64,000 bases of DNA from DATGLG01 sp035294245 (GCA_035294245.1 DATGLG010000055.1:1-64000); one strand, 5' to 3'. Numbered from the stretch's first letter, positions 18,599 to 27,947 are shown. Program-made: numbers and translations. Notes: generated from the sequence alone by a model not told the origin.

Positions 18599-19531
18599 TT
18601 AATTCATCGCCTGAGGGCCCGCTGCCCGCTGCACGAGAGCCGCGATCCCCTCGGCGGCGTTGCGGGCGACGGCATTGGCGATCTCGCCCCAGGCCGAGGT
18701 GAGCAATTGGGCCGGCACGTTGTTCTCCTGGCTCACCTCGCCGACCTCCTTGCCGCCGGGCTGCTCGACGCGCCAGGTCACCTTCACGTGCTTCAGGCCG
18801 CCCTGGAGCTGCGACTGCTGGACGCTTGCGACGAGCCTGAGGCTGTCGGGATGGGGCTCGGTCGCCACCTTGATTCGGTTTGCCGTAAGCGCGTATTCGA
18901 TCGCCTGGCGCAGCACGATGTCCCCGTCCTGGATCGGTGCTCCCTCGATCTTGGCGACGACGACGTCGGGACCGGTCGCTGCTGGCGGCGATGGGGCCGC
19001 TTCGGGCGTCTCCCGCGGCAATGTGGCGTCGCCCTCGATCCCCTTGATCATCTCTTCGGCCGGACCCGTCTCGAGCCCGGCGAGGAGCCGCGCCCGCGCC
19101 AGGGGGCTAAGGGGGTCGCTTCCCGGCGAGACCGGCTGGAGCTTGCGGCCGACGAGCTGTCCCCGCTCGTCGCGCACCTCCCAGCGGATCGCGGCCCCGC
19201 CGGCTCCTGCGCCGTGAGGGAGGAGCTCGCCGCGAATGCTGTACGCCACCTCGTCGTCGGCGGGGGCGTCGAGCATGGCCGGCACCTCCTTCTTGCGCAG
19301 CGCCGCCACCATCGCCGCGGCGAGCTCGCGGCCGAAGGCGTCCGAAACGCCGGCAACGGGTGCGACGGTGATCACCGTCGGCGCCCGCTCGCGGGGGGCG
19401 AGCACCGCGGGGAGTGGCTTGGTCTCGGGCTGGAAAGGATGCTGGATGTCGTCGCAACCAGCCAGTGCGGCGCCGAGCGCCGCCAGAAGTCCCGCCGCCG
19501 CGGCAGCGAGGCGGCTCCTACGACACCACAC
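18599..19531 (-). CDS. hypothetical secreted lipoprotein
   Basis: 310 residues. The N-terminus has a signal segment ending LAALGAALAGC, a good lipobox with Cys near residue 26, so it is probably lipid-anchored in the envelope. The body alternates conserved strands (ERAPTVITVAPVAGVSDAFGRELAAAMVAALRK begins one such block) with a disordered Pro-rich linker near 165-190 (TPEAAPSPPAATGPDVVV). The second half ends VKVTWRVEQPGGKEVGEV and AVARNAAEGIAALVQ. I do not recognise the family. The start is the GTG at 19531; an in-frame stop lies two codons before it, and it overlaps the tiny upstream ORF by 14 bases. Confidence 0.72.
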   Translation of the reverse strand: MWCRRSRLAAAAAGLLAALGAALAGCDDIQHPFQPETKPLPAVLAPRERAPTVITVAPVAGVSDAFGRELAAAMVAALRKKEVPAMLDAPADDEVAYSIRGELLPHGAGAGGAAIRWEVRDERGQLVGRKLQPVSPGSDPLSPLARARLLAGLETGPAEEMIKGIEGDATLPRETPEAAPSPPAATGPDVVVAKIEGAPIQDGDIVLRQAIEYALTANRIKVATEPHPDSLRLVASVQQSQLQGGLKHVKVTWRVEQPGGKEVGEVSQENNVPAQLLTSAWGEIANAVARNAAEGIAALVQRAAGPQAMN

Positions 19532-19586
19532 AGCTCACCACGAGAGCCGCGAGGAGAAACCCGGTCAGCATGAGGATATAGGGCAT
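19518..19586 (-). CDS. candidate 22-aa single-pass membrane peptide
   Basis: A 22-codon ORF starting MPYILMLTGFLLAALVVSC, almost entirely one hydrophobic helix. It begins 35 bases after the M24 hydrolase stop and its stop lies 11 bases inside the lipoprotein gene, whose GTG start has no good ribosome site of its own. Translational coupling would explain that start. No strong Shine-Dalgarno precedes the ATG. It could also be non-coding leader sequence. Confidence 0.4.
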   Translation of the reverse strand: MPYILMLTGFLLAALVVSCVVS

Positions 19587-19621
19587 GACCGAGCTTACCA
19601 CGGCCCCGTCGGCCGCCTCTC

Positions 19622-20773
19622 CTACTTCACGACCATGTCCAAGGGCGCCTTGCTGAGGGGCTTGGCGCCGCTCGGGGTGACCTCCGAGGTGCGGCCGAGG
19701 GTCATGGCGAGCCCGCTCTCGCTGTCCAGGATGATCATGTGGAGGAAGAACACCATGCCGGGCTCGGCGATCACCGGATTGTCCTTGTAGAACATCGGCC
19801 AATCCATCCAGTTGGGCGCGAAGGTGGTGCCGAGGGAATAGCCGCAGGCGTTGAGCCGGTGCCTGGCGTAGCCGGCGCCGTCGAGCACGCGGACATGGGC
19901 GTCGAACACCTCGCTGATCGGCCGGCCGGGCTTGAGCGCGTCCTCGCAGGCGAGGAGGGCCTCGCGTGCGACCTTGTGCATCTCCGCCTGGGCCGGCGGC
20001 AGCGTGCCGATCCGCAGCGTCCGCATCAGGCAGGAATGGTAATGGCGATAGGTGCCGGCGAATTCGAGAGTAAGCTGGTCCTCCTGGTCGAGCTTCCGCC
20101 GCCCCGAGAAGTAGCGGCAGAGCAGCGCGTCGCGGCCCGAGCCGATGATGAACTCGTTGCCCGGATCGTCGCCGCCGCCGCGGAAGACGGCGCCGTGCAT
20201 GGCGGCGAGGATGTCACCCTCGAAGGCGCCGGGGGAAGCGAGGCGCTGCGCCTCTTCCCAGGCGGCGTCGGCGAGCTCGGCGGCGCGCCGGACATAGACG
20301 AGCTCGGCCGGACTTTTCACGACGCGCAGGCGCGACACCAGGTCGGAGGCGTCCTCCAGCGCGCAGAAGCCGTCGAGAGCCGCGGCGAGCCGCTGTCCGT
20401 TTCGCGCGGTGAGCCCGTAGGCCTCCCACTCGACCCCGAGCTTCCGGCCCTTGCAGCCATGCTCGGCCAGGATGCCGCGCAGCTCGAGCGAGGGATTGGC
20501 GTCGGGGCCATCGACCCAGATGCGGATGTCCTCGATCACCGAGGTGTGCTGGGCCTGACGCAGATCGGGCGCGCGGGTGATGAGCGTCATCTTCCCGTCG
20601 GCACCGAGATAGAGGCATTGGAAGAAGACGTAGCCGAAGGTGTCGTAGCCGGTGAGGTAATACATGCTCTCCTGGCGGAACATGAGCAGGCCGTCGAGTC
20701 CGCGCTTCGTCATCGCGGCGCAGGCGCGCCTGCGTCGCTCCGCCAATTCAGCCGCCTCGAAATGAATGGCCAT
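19622..20773 (-). CDS. M24-family (creatinase/ectoine-hydrolase-like) hydrolase lacking metal ligands
   Basis: 383 residues with a creatinase N-terminal domain (about 8-140; GLDGLLMFRQESMYYLTGYD) and a pita-bread M24 domain. At the places of the five metal ligands of aminopeptidase P the protein reads LEFAG, HSCLMRT, ACGYSLG, VFFLHMI and AMTLGRT, so Asp, Asp, His, Glu and Glu are all replaced. This resembles creatinase and ectoine hydrolase DoeA, which work without metals. A C-N hydrolase of a small zwitterion is therefore more likely than a peptidase; the substrate is not fixed by context. AAAGGAAG precedes the ATG at 20773. Confidence 0.78.
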   Translation of the reverse strand: MAIHFEAAELAERRRRACAAMTKRGLDGLLMFRQESMYYLTGYDTFGYVFFQCLYLGADGKMTLITRAPDLRQAQHTSVIEDIRIWVDGPDANPSLELRGILAEHGCKGRKLGVEWEAYGLTARNGQRLAAALDGFCALEDASDLVSRLRVVKSPAELVYVRRAAELADAAWEEAQRLASPGAFEGDILAAMHGAVFRGGGDDPGNEFIIGSGRDALLCRYFSGRRKLDQEDQLTLEFAGTYRHYHSCLMRTLRIGTLPPAQAEMHKVAREALLACEDALKPGRPISEVFDAHVRVLDGAGYARHRLNACGYSLGTTFAPNWMDWPMFYKDNPVIAEPGMVFFLHMIILDSESGLAMTLGRTSEVTPSGAKPLSKAPLDMVVK

Positions 20774-20802
20774 GCCGCTTCCTTTCCGCCGAATTGCGCG
20801 AC

Positions 20803-21588
20803 TCACACGAGCGCGATCGCCGAGAGGCCGCGCCCGTAATCCGTTTCGCCCGCATGGGTGGCGCGGCGATAGCTGAAGAAGAGGTCGGGCTCCGCATAGG
20901 TGTCGTGGGAGAGCCGATCGATGGCGGCGAGCCCGAGGCGGCGCAGGCGCGCCTCGAGATAGCCGGGCAGGTCGAAATGGAAATGCCCGTTCCGCGGCGC
21001 CGCCTTGAAGAAGGCGGCGCTCGCTTCGTCCTCGGCCAGGAAGAGCGCGGGAAACTCCGGCCCGACCTCATAGGACGCCTGGGCGATGCAGGGACCGATG
21101 GCGGCTCTGATCGCCGCGCGCTTGGCACCTTGCGCTACCATGGCCTCGATCGTCGCCTCGGCGACACCGCCGAGCGCGCCGCGCCAGCCGGCATGGGCGG
21201 CACCCACCACGCGCGCGTCCGGATCGGCGAAGAGAAGCGGCGCGCAATCGGCGGCGAGCACGCCGAGGGCGAGTCCCGGACAGCGCGTGACGATGCCGTC
21301 GAGGCGCGGACGATTGTCCAGGGGCCAGGGTGCCTCGATGACAGCGACGCGCGCGGAATGCACCTGATGGGCCGTCACCAGCGCGTCGCCGGAGAGGCCG
21401 AAGGCGGCGGCGGCGCGCCTGCGGTTCTCCGCGACCGCTCTTGCGTCGTCGGCGGAGCCGAGGCCGCAATTGAGCGAGGCATAGCCGGCGCGGGAGACGC
21501 CGCCCTTGCGCGTGAAGAAGCCGTGGCGCAGCCCGGGCAAGGCGGCGAGCGCCGCGCTTTCAAGGGGAGCAACGGGTGTCGAGGTCAT
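20803..21588 (-). CDS. pgeF: peptidoglycan editing factor / laccase-domain protein
   Basis: 261 residues, Cu-oxidase_4 (DUF152) family. The copper/zinc-type ligand blocks are present: HQVHS, LAADCAPLLFADP and GAAHAGWRG, and the end shows FFSYRRATHAGETDYGRGLSAIAL. Members act as purine nucleoside phosphorylase/deaminase-type enzymes or as PgeF, removing misincorporated serine in murein. The ATG overlaps the NDUFAF7 stop by four bases. Confidence 0.9.
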   Translation of the reverse strand: MTSTPVAPLESAALAALPGLRHGFFTRKGGVSRAGYASLNCGLGSADDARAVAENRRRAAAAFGLSGDALVTAHQVHSARVAVIEAPWPLDNRPRLDGIVTRCPGLALGVLAADCAPLLFADPDARVVGAAHAGWRGALGGVAEATIEAMVAQGAKRAAIRAAIGPCIAQASYEVGPEFPALFLAEDEASAAFFKAAPRNGHFHFDLPGYLEARLRRLGLAAIDRLSHDTYAEPDLFFSYRRATHAGETDYGRGLSAIALV

Positions 21589-22685
21589 ATCGTATCCTCG
21601 GGCGGTAGAAAGCCGGCGGGGGTCGGCAGGTCGCGATGGGTGAGGGTGAGCACCTTGAAGAGAGTGCCCATCTCTCCCGGATCGACGAGGCGCTTCAGTG
21701 CAGCACCCACGGCCTCGGCGTGGGCGGGCGAAGCACCGGCGGCAAGGCGCTCCGCCCGCCTGGCGATGCCGAGCCGACGGAGGAAGGCGCCCTGGGTTAC
21801 AGGGCCGTGGACGCTTGCCCCTGCCTCCGTGGCGGCGCGGGCGAGGGCGGCAAAATCGACATGGGCCGTCAGATCCGCAGTACCGGGCGCTGCGAGAGCG
21901 TCGTGGCGCTTATGACGGCGGAGAGCCTGGAGCGTGGCGCCGGTCCGGCTCTCCCCGGCGCCGTAATCGACGATAAGCGCCGCTCCGCCATGGGCCGCGA
22001 GGCGCCCGCCGATGGCGCTCGCGAGGCTCAAGCCCGCGGGCGAGACCTCGGCGATGCTGCCTGGGGCCGCGGCTGCGACGGCGGGCGGAAGCAGCGCTTC
22101 GGCCGGTGAGGGATGCGGGGCGAGGGTGAAACGGAATTGACCGCTGGCCTCATCATAGTCCACCAGCCGCTCGCGCCAGCCGGCTTCGGTGCGCTCCAGG
22201 TGGAGGATGGGCAGCGCGTCGAAGAATTCGTTGGCGATCAGGATGAATGGCCCCTCGGGAACGGTCCCGAAGCTCTCATGCCAATGGGCGCCCTGGGCGG
22301 CGAGCGTCTTTTCTTGGAACGCGCGCAGCCTCGGGCTCGCTTCGACAAGGTGGAGCGCCGCCGCCTCGCGGAACCCGGGCATGCGCTCGGCCGCGCGCAA
22401 CGCATCCGCCATCAGCGTGCCGCGGCCGGGGCCGAGCTCAACGAGGTGGAGCGGCGCCGGCCGGCCCATCACGTCCCAGGTGACCGCGCACCACAGCCCG
22501 ACGAGCTCGCCGAACATCTGGCTGATCTCGGGGGCCGTGACATAGTCGCCGGCGGCGCCGAGCACGGGGCTCTGCGCGTAATAGCCGTCGCGCGGGTGCC
22601 ACAGCGCCTCGGTCATGAACTCGGCGAGGCTGAGCGGGCCCTTGAGCGCGATCAGCCGCCGCAAATGGTCGCTCGCATCACTCAC
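21585..22685 (-). CDS. NDUFAF7/MidA-type SAM-dependent arginine methyltransferase-like protein
   Basis: 366 residues. It begins LRRLIALKGPLSLAEFMTEALWHPRDGYY and carries the SAM-binding LVELGPGRGTLMADALR, later IANEFFDALPI and ALIVDYGAGES. NDUFAF7 methylates a complex I subunit in mitochondria; bacterial homologues probably act in respiratory complex assembly. It starts at a GTG and overlaps lgt by 8 bases, an arrangement (lgt-NDUFAF7-pgeF) repeatedly found in alphaproteobacteria. Confidence 0.9.
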   Translation of the reverse strand: MSDASDHLRRLIALKGPLSLAEFMTEALWHPRDGYYAQSPVLGAAGDYVTAPEISQMFGELVGLWCAVTWDVMGRPAPLHLVELGPGRGTLMADALRAAERMPGFREAAALHLVEASPRLRAFQEKTLAAQGAHWHESFGTVPEGPFILIANEFFDALPILHLERTEAGWRERLVDYDEASGQFRFTLAPHPSPAEALLPPAVAAAAPGSIAEVSPAGLSLASAIGGRLAAHGGAALIVDYGAGESRTGATLQALRRHKRHDALAAPGTADLTAHVDFAALARAATEAGASVHGPVTQGAFLRRLGIARRAERLAAGASPAHAEAVGAALKRLVDPGEMGTLFKVLTLTHRDLPTPAGFLPPEDTI

Positions 22686-23475
22686 GCTTGGCGCTCGGGC
22701 GCTTCGCCTGCCACATCAGCCAAGCGCCGCAGAGGATGAGCGGCGCCGAGAGGAGCTGCCCTTCCGTCAGGCCGAAGGCGAAATAGCCCATGAAAGGGTC
22801 CGGCGCGCGGAAGCACTCGCCGATGATCCGGGCGATGCCGTAGCCGACGAGAAAGGCGCCGGCGAGGAAGCCCGGACGCTCGCGCAGCCCCGTCCGCCGC
22901 AGGAAGAAAAGCACGAGGAAGAGCACGGCCCCTTCGAGGAGCGCCTCGTAGATCTGGCTCGGATGACGGGGCTCCGGCCCCCCGCGCGGAAAGATCATGC
23001 CCCAGGGCAGATCGGTGGGACGGCCGAACAGCTCGCCATTCACGAAATTGGCCAGGCGGCCGAAGAAGAGGCCGATCGGCACGGCGCAGCAGACGGCGTC
23101 GCCGACCATGAAGAACGAGAGGCTATTGCGCCAGCAGAAGAGGAGCAGCGCCAGCACGACGCCGAGCAAGCCCCCGTGGAACGACATGCCGCCATGCCAG
23201 AGGGCGAGGATCTCGCCGGGATGGGCGAAATAATAGCTCGGCTGATAGAAGAGCACATAGCCGATGCGTCCCCCGAGGACGATGCCGAGGGTGCACCAGA
23301 GCACGAGGTCGTCCACCTGCGCCGCGGTCATGGCCTTGGGCGGCGCCGTCGCGATCCGCCGCACATGCCACCAGCCGAGGAGAATGCCGGTGATATAGGA
23401 GAGCGCGTACCAGCGGATCGCAAGCGGCCCGATGCGGAGGGCAACAGGATCGAGATCGGGGAAATGCAGAGCCAT
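22678..23475 (-). CDS. lgt: prolipoprotein diacylglyceryl transferase
   Basis: 265 residues, about seven membrane helices. Family motifs include GGRIGYVLFY, HGGMSFHGGLLG and the signature GRLANFVNGELFGR, with the essential His and Arg residues. It transfers diacylglycerol from phosphatidylglycerol to the lipobox Cys of prolipoproteins, such as the lipoprotein encoded 3 kb further on. First gene of an lgt-NDUFAF7-pgeF overlapping operon, 22 bases after hldD. Confidence 0.96.
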   Translation of the reverse strand: MALHFPDLDPVALRIGPLAIRWYALSYITGILLGWWHVRRIATAPPKAMTAAQVDDLVLWCTLGIVLGGRIGYVLFYQPSYYFAHPGEILALWHGGMSFHGGLLGVVLALLLFCWRNSLSFFMVGDAVCCAVPIGLFFGRLANFVNGELFGRPTDLPWGMIFPRGGPEPRHPSQIYEALLEGAVLFLVLFFLRRTGLRERPGFLAGAFLVGYGIARIIGECFRAPDPFMGYFAFGLTEGQLLSAPLILCGAWLMWQAKRPSAKRE

Positions 23476-23497
23476 GGTCGCGCGCGGCGGGTTGCGG

Positions 23498-24481
23498 TCA
23501 GAGATAGGGATCGGGAGCGGCGAGAAAATTCTTCACGTATCGGCCGACCCCGTCCTCGAGGGCGGTGAAGGGCTTGTCATAGCCCGCCCGGCGCAAGCGC
23601 TCCATGCGCGCCTCGGTGAAATATTGATAGCGGTCGCGAATCTCGATCGGCGTGTCCACATAGCGGATATCGGGCGCCTTGCCCATCGCGGCAAAGACGG
23701 CCTTGGCGAGATCCGCAAACGTGCGCGCCTTGCCGGTGCCGAGATTGAAGAGGCCGCTCACCGCCGGATGCTCGTGCAGCCAGAGCATCACCTCGACGCA
23801 ATCGCCGACCCAGACGAAATCGCGCAACTGCCCGCCGTCCGGGTATTTGGGATTGTGCGACTTGAAGAGGGTGGCATGGGCGCCGACGCTGGCGTGCTCG
23901 TAGACCTGCTTCACGACGCTCCGCATATTGCCCTTGTGGTACTCGTTGGGCCCGTAGACGTTGAAGAAGCGCAAGCCTGCCCATTGCGGCGGCCGCGGCG
24001 CGCCCGATGACACCAGGCGCGCGACGCGGCGGTCGAACAGCAGCTTGCTCCAGCCATAGGGATTGAGCGGCAGGAGCTTCGCGAGCGCCGCCGGGCTGTC
24101 GTCGTCGTCGAAGCCGTGGCTGCCGTCGCCATAGGAGGCCGCCGAGGAGGCGTAGATGAAGCGGGTTCCGGTCTTGGCGCACCAGTCCCAGAGATCGAGG
24201 GAGAAGGTGAAGTTGCTGCGAATCACGAGGCCGGCGTCCCGCTCGGTCGTGGCCGAAATGGCGCCCATGTGGAAAACGGTGTCGAGCTGACGTCCATGGC
24301 GCTCGAGGAAACCGGGCAGCGCCTCGGGCTCGACGAAGGCGGCAAGGGTGCGCTTGGCCAGGTTCCGCCATTTCTCGTCGCTGCCGAGGCGGTCGCAAAC
24401 GGCAATCTCATGACCGCGCGCATCCAGTGCGGCGACGATGTTGGAGCCGATGAAGCCGGCGCCACCGGTAACGAGAATCAT
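23498..24481 (-). CDS. hldD: ADP-L-glycero-D-manno-heptose 6-epimerase
   Basis: 327 residues, extended SDR. The NAD(P) motif is VTGGAGFIGSN, the catalytic YxxxK is in NPYGWSKLLFD, and FFNVYGPNEYHKGNMRSV plus KSHNPKYPDGGQLRDFVWVGD are characteristic of HldD (RfaD). It makes L,D-heptose for lipopolysaccharide core. I start at the ATG at 24481, nine codons into the longest frame, because the Rossmann strand begins there. Divergent from the ubiK-like gene. Confidence 0.92.
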   Translation of the reverse strand: MILVTGGAGFIGSNIVAALDARGHEIAVCDRLGSDEKWRNLAKRTLAAFVEPEALPGFLERHGRQLDTVFHMGAISATTERDAGLVIRSNFTFSLDLWDWCAKTGTRFIYASSAASYGDGSHGFDDDDSPAALAKLLPLNPYGWSKLLFDRRVARLVSSGAPRPPQWAGLRFFNVYGPNEYHKGNMRSVVKQVYEHASVGAHATLFKSHNPKYPDGGQLRDFVWVGDCVEVMLWLHEHPAVSGLFNLGTGKARTFADLAKAVFAAMGKAPDIRYVDTPIEIRDRYQYFTEARMERLRRAGYDKPFTALEDGVGRYVKNFLAAPDPYL

Positions 24482-24580
24482 GGCCCTCTCCGCGGACACG
24501 GCCGGCACGGATTCGCCGCGCGGCCGCCTGCGCCCGGTCCCTTATAGGGGCCGTGCTCCTGGCCTGCAAGCGGGGCTCGG

Positions 24581-24609
24581 TTGAAGATGCCGCAGGGACA
24601 TCCCATAGT
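24581..24609 (+). promoter_or_regulatory. possible sigma-70 promoter for the ubiK-like gene
   Basis: TTGAAG (24581-24586), 17 bases, CATAGT (24604-24609), in the divergent 188-base gap after hldD. It would start transcription about 55 bases before the ubiK-like ATG. Judged by eye. Confidence 0.35.
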
Positions 24610-24669
24610 TCACGGATCGGGCTGGCGTCATTGCTGACTTCGGACGGCTAGGAAGAGGAGCGCGGGACG

Positions 24670-24999
24670 ATGCAAGTGGATAACCGACTTTTCGATGATG
24701 TCGCGCGATTGATGAATGGCGCGCTCGGGTCGCTGGCCGGATTCAAGAACGAGGTCGACGCGTTGATCCGTCAGCGCCTCGAGCGGCTGCTCGCCGACAT
24801 GGCGCTGGTGCATCGGGACGAGTTCGAGGCGGTGAAGGCGGTGGCCGCCAATGCCCGCGCGGCTCAAGAGGCGCTCGAGGAGAAGGTGGAGCGTCTCGAG
24901 CGCGCCCTGGCCGCTGCCGGTATCGCGCCACCCGAGGCTGTGAGCGATCCCGATTTGGAGGAAAAGATCGGGAGCGGCGGCGCCCATACCGCTGGCTGA
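24670..24999 (+). CDS. ubiK: UbiK/BMFP-family ubiquinone accessory factor
   Basis: 109 residues. The N-terminal half NRLFDDVARLMNGALGSLAGFKNEVDALIR fits the membrane-fusogenic BMFP family, and the rest is a coiled coil (MALVHRDEFEAVKAVAANARAAQEALEEKVERLERAL). UbiK helps the soluble ubiquinone-synthesis complex at the membrane. A GGAAGAGGAGCG site precedes the ATG. A ubiquinone role fits the bc1 operon and NDUFAF7-like gene close by, though they are not in one operon. Confidence 0.82.
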   Translation: MQVDNRLFDDVARLMNGALGSLAGFKNEVDALIRQRLERLLADMALVHRDEFEAVKAVAANARAAQEALEEKVERLERALAAAGIAPPEAVSDPDLEEKIGSGGAHTAG

Positions 25000-25202
25000 G
25001 GTGGACGCAAGAATTTGTGGCGAGAAGAGGAAATATAGCAAATTCTGGTAAAAGCGGCCTTGCAGTCGCCGCGTAAATTTGCCACGCTACTGCGGATGGT
25101 AGTCCGCCGCCGCGATCTCTACAAAACCTAGCCTGGTTGGAGTCCTGCCCGCCGTGGTGCCGGGTCGCGGTCTCGGACGTCTGTTGGACAGGAGGGCCCT
25201 AC

Positions 25203-25709
25203 ATGTCTATATCGCGGACGATGGAATCCGAGAGCTCCCTACCCAACCCGCTCGATCTTGTGGAGGAGATCGTCAGCGCCCATGACTGGCCGTTCGACCG
25301 CTGCAGCACCGACGAGATCGTCGTCGACATCACCGGCAAGTGGTGCGACTACCATCTGCATTTCGCCTGGCTCGAGGATTTGAGCGCGATGCACTTCTCT
25401 TGCGCGCTCGACATGAAGGTGCCGAAGAACAAGCGCGGGCCCATCTTCGAGCTCCTTTCCCTCGTCAACGAGAAGCTGTGGCTCGGCCATTTCGACGTCT
25501 CGGAGGACGACGGGTTGCCGATCTTCCGGCATACCGCCCTGCTGCGGGGCGCGAACGGCCCGACCGTGGAGCAGCTCGAGGACCTCGTCGACATCGCCAT
25601 CACCGAATGCGAGCGCTTCTACCCCGCCTTCCAGTTCGTCGTCTGGGGTGGGAAGACGGGTCCTGAGGCGATCCAGGCGGCGCTGCTCGACACCGTCGGC
25701 GAAGCTTAG
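25203..25709 (+). CDS. YbjN domain-containing protein
   Basis: 168 residues with the alpha/beta YbjN pattern: NPLDLVEEIVSAHDW, EIVVDITGKWCDYHLHFAW, LLSLVNEKLWLGHFDV and YPAFQFVVWGGKT. YbjN-like proteins resemble type III secretion chaperones and are implicated in stress responses and motility, without a defined biochemical activity. AGGAGGG just before the ATG at 25203 decides the start; the open frame runs from 25137. The 203-base gap before it contains no gene I can support. proC follows at 38 bases. Confidence 0.82.
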   Translation: MSISRTMESESSLPNPLDLVEEIVSAHDWPFDRCSTDEIVVDITGKWCDYHLHFAWLEDLSAMHFSCALDMKVPKNKRGPIFELLSLVNEKLWLGHFDVSEDDGLPIFRHTALLRGANGPTVEQLEDLVDIAITECERFYPAFQFVVWGGKTGPEAIQAALLDTVGEA

Positions 25710-25747
25710 GCTCGTCAGCATCCGCGAACCGAGGTTAATCTGAAACG

Positions 25748-26560
<813 letters not shown>

Positions 26561-26595
26561 GCCGCTCGCCGGCGCGTCACCACGGGAGCCCAGCA

Positions 26596-27078
26596 ATGAG
26601 CGAGACGATGTTGAGCCCGAGCGCCCGGAAGGTGGAGCTGGCCTTGCGCGCCCGCGGCTTCACGAACGAGATCGTCGAGCATGCGCAGCCGACGCGGAGC
26701 TCGGCCGAAGCGGCGGCGGCCGTGGGCTGCACCGTCAACCAGATTGCCAAATCGATCGTCTTTCGCGCCCGCGGCTCGGGGCGGCCGGTGCTCGTGGTGG
26801 CGAGCGGGCCGAACCGGGTCAACGAGGCGGCGGTGGAGGCGGCCCTCGGGGAGAAGCTTGGCAAGGCCGACGCCTCTTTCGTCCGCGAGCGCACCGGCTT
26901 CGTGATCGGCGGCGTGCCGCCTCTGGGGCACGCGCAGCCCCTCACCACCTTCATCGACGCGGATTTGATGGAGCTTGGCGAGATCTGGGCCGCGGCCGGC
27001 ACGCCCAACGCGGTGTTCAAGCTCACCCCGGAGGAGCTGGTCCGCATGACCGGGGGGCAGGTCATCTCGATCAAGTGA
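26596..27078 (+). CDS. YbaK/EbsC-type aminoacyl-tRNA deacylase
   Basis: 160 residues, the single-domain prolyl-tRNA editing fold: AEAAAAVGCTVNQIAKSIVFRA with the key Lys, LVVASGPNRVNEAAVEAALG, FVIGGVPPLGH and the C-terminal AGTPNAVFKLTPEELVRMTGG. Such proteins hydrolyse mischarged tRNAs (for example Cys- or Ala-tRNAPro). Weak ribosome site; the ATG at 26596 fits the domain start. The frame open upstream of it overlaps proC and is spurious. Confidence 0.9.
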   Translation: MSETMLSPSARKVELALRARGFTNEIVEHAQPTRSSAEAAAAVGCTVNQIAKSIVFRARGSGRPVLVVASGPNRVNEAAVEAALGEKLGKADASFVRERTGFVIGGVPPLGHAQPLTTFIDADLMELGEIWAAAGTPNAVFKLTPEELVRMTGGQVISIK

Positions 27079-27182
27079 GCCGCCGCCCCTTTGGCCTTCC
27101 GCCTCGGGAGAATTACCTTAAACGGCGGCGGTGGGCGCCCGGGACGGCCCGCTGCCTGCCCCGAGGAGTCCAGGAGGTCACC

Positions 27183-27827
27183 ATGGCCAAGACGAAGCGG
27201 ACGGCAAAACCCGCGAAATCGGCGAGCTCCACCGACCGCAGGGAGCATGTGGTCGCTCGCGCCCTTGAGCTTGCGGCCGAGCGAGGCTGGCGGCACCTCT
27301 CCCTTGGCGAGATCGCCGAGGCGGCCGGGCTCTCCCTGGCCGAGCTCTACGAGCTCTACCCCTCGAAGGGCGCGATCCTTGCCGCTTTTACCCGGCAGAT
27401 CGACGCGGCCGCCCTGGCGGGCGGGGTCGCGGAAGGGGAGAGCGCGCGGGATCGGCTATTCGAGATGCTGATGCGGCGTTTCGAGGCGCTGCGCCCCCAT
27501 AAGCGCGCCGTTGAAGCCATCTTACGGGAGTCGGGCGCCGATCCGCTCAACGCCCTTTGCGGGGCGATGAGGCTTGCGCGCTCCATGACCTGGATGCTCG
27601 AAGCCGCAGGGCTCGAGAGCCGCGGGCTTATGGGCCGTGCCCGTGTCAACGGCCTCGCCATGGTCTATGCCGCCACCATGCGCGCCTGGCTCAATGACGA
27701 CACCGCGGATATGAGCCGGACCATGGCCGTCCTCGACCGCCGCCTGCGCCGGGCCGAGAGCCTGGTGGAGTTCCTCCGCCCCCTCGATCGCCGCCGGCAG
27801 CGGGAGGCGCGGGCGGCCGCGGCCTGA
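27183..27827 (+). CDS. TetR-family transcriptional regulator
   Basis: 214 residues. After a basic tail (KTKRTAKPAKSASSTDRR) comes a TetR helix-turn-helix, HVVARALELAAERGWRHLSL then GEIAEAAGLSLAELYELYPSK. The C-terminal ligand-binding domain is helical with SMTWMLEAAGLESRG. CCAGGAGGTCACC before the ATG at 27183 fixes the start. It lies 160 bases upstream of the phasin gene, but phasins are normally controlled by PhaR, so its target is uncertain. COQ9 proteins share a TetR-like fold; the N-terminal HTH argues for a real regulator. Confidence 0.78.
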   Translation: MAKTKRTAKPAKSASSTDRREHVVARALELAAERGWRHLSLGEIAEAAGLSLAELYELYPSKGAILAAFTRQIDAAALAGGVAEGESARDRLFEMLMRRFEALRPHKRAVEAILRESGADPLNALCGAMRLARSMTWMLEAAGLESRGLMGRARVNGLAMVYAATMRAWLNDDTADMSRTMAVLDRRLRRAESLVEFLRPLDRRRQREARAAAA

Positions 27828-27879
27828 GCAAGCCTGAAAACCTGTCGAGGCGATGGCCGGGGCCATCCCGGCTATTTTG

Positions 27880-27947
27880 CTGCACTGCAAAAAGCCCTTG
27901 ACGGCAGGGGTAGGCAGGGCCATATTCGGGGCAATGCTGCAGTGCAG
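27880..27947 (+). promoter_or_regulatory. phasin promoter with two PhaR-like operators
   Basis: Promoter hexamers TTGACG (27898-27903) and CATATT (27921-27926) are separated by 17 bases. CTGCAGTGCAG at 27937-27947 exactly fits the PhaR pattern CTGC-N3-GCAG, just past the expected start point, and lies within the palindrome GCTGCAGTGCAGC. A near copy, CTGCACTGCAA, is at 27880-27890 upstream of -35. Centres are 57 bases apart. PhaR as binder is inferred from the motif. Confidence 0.6.
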
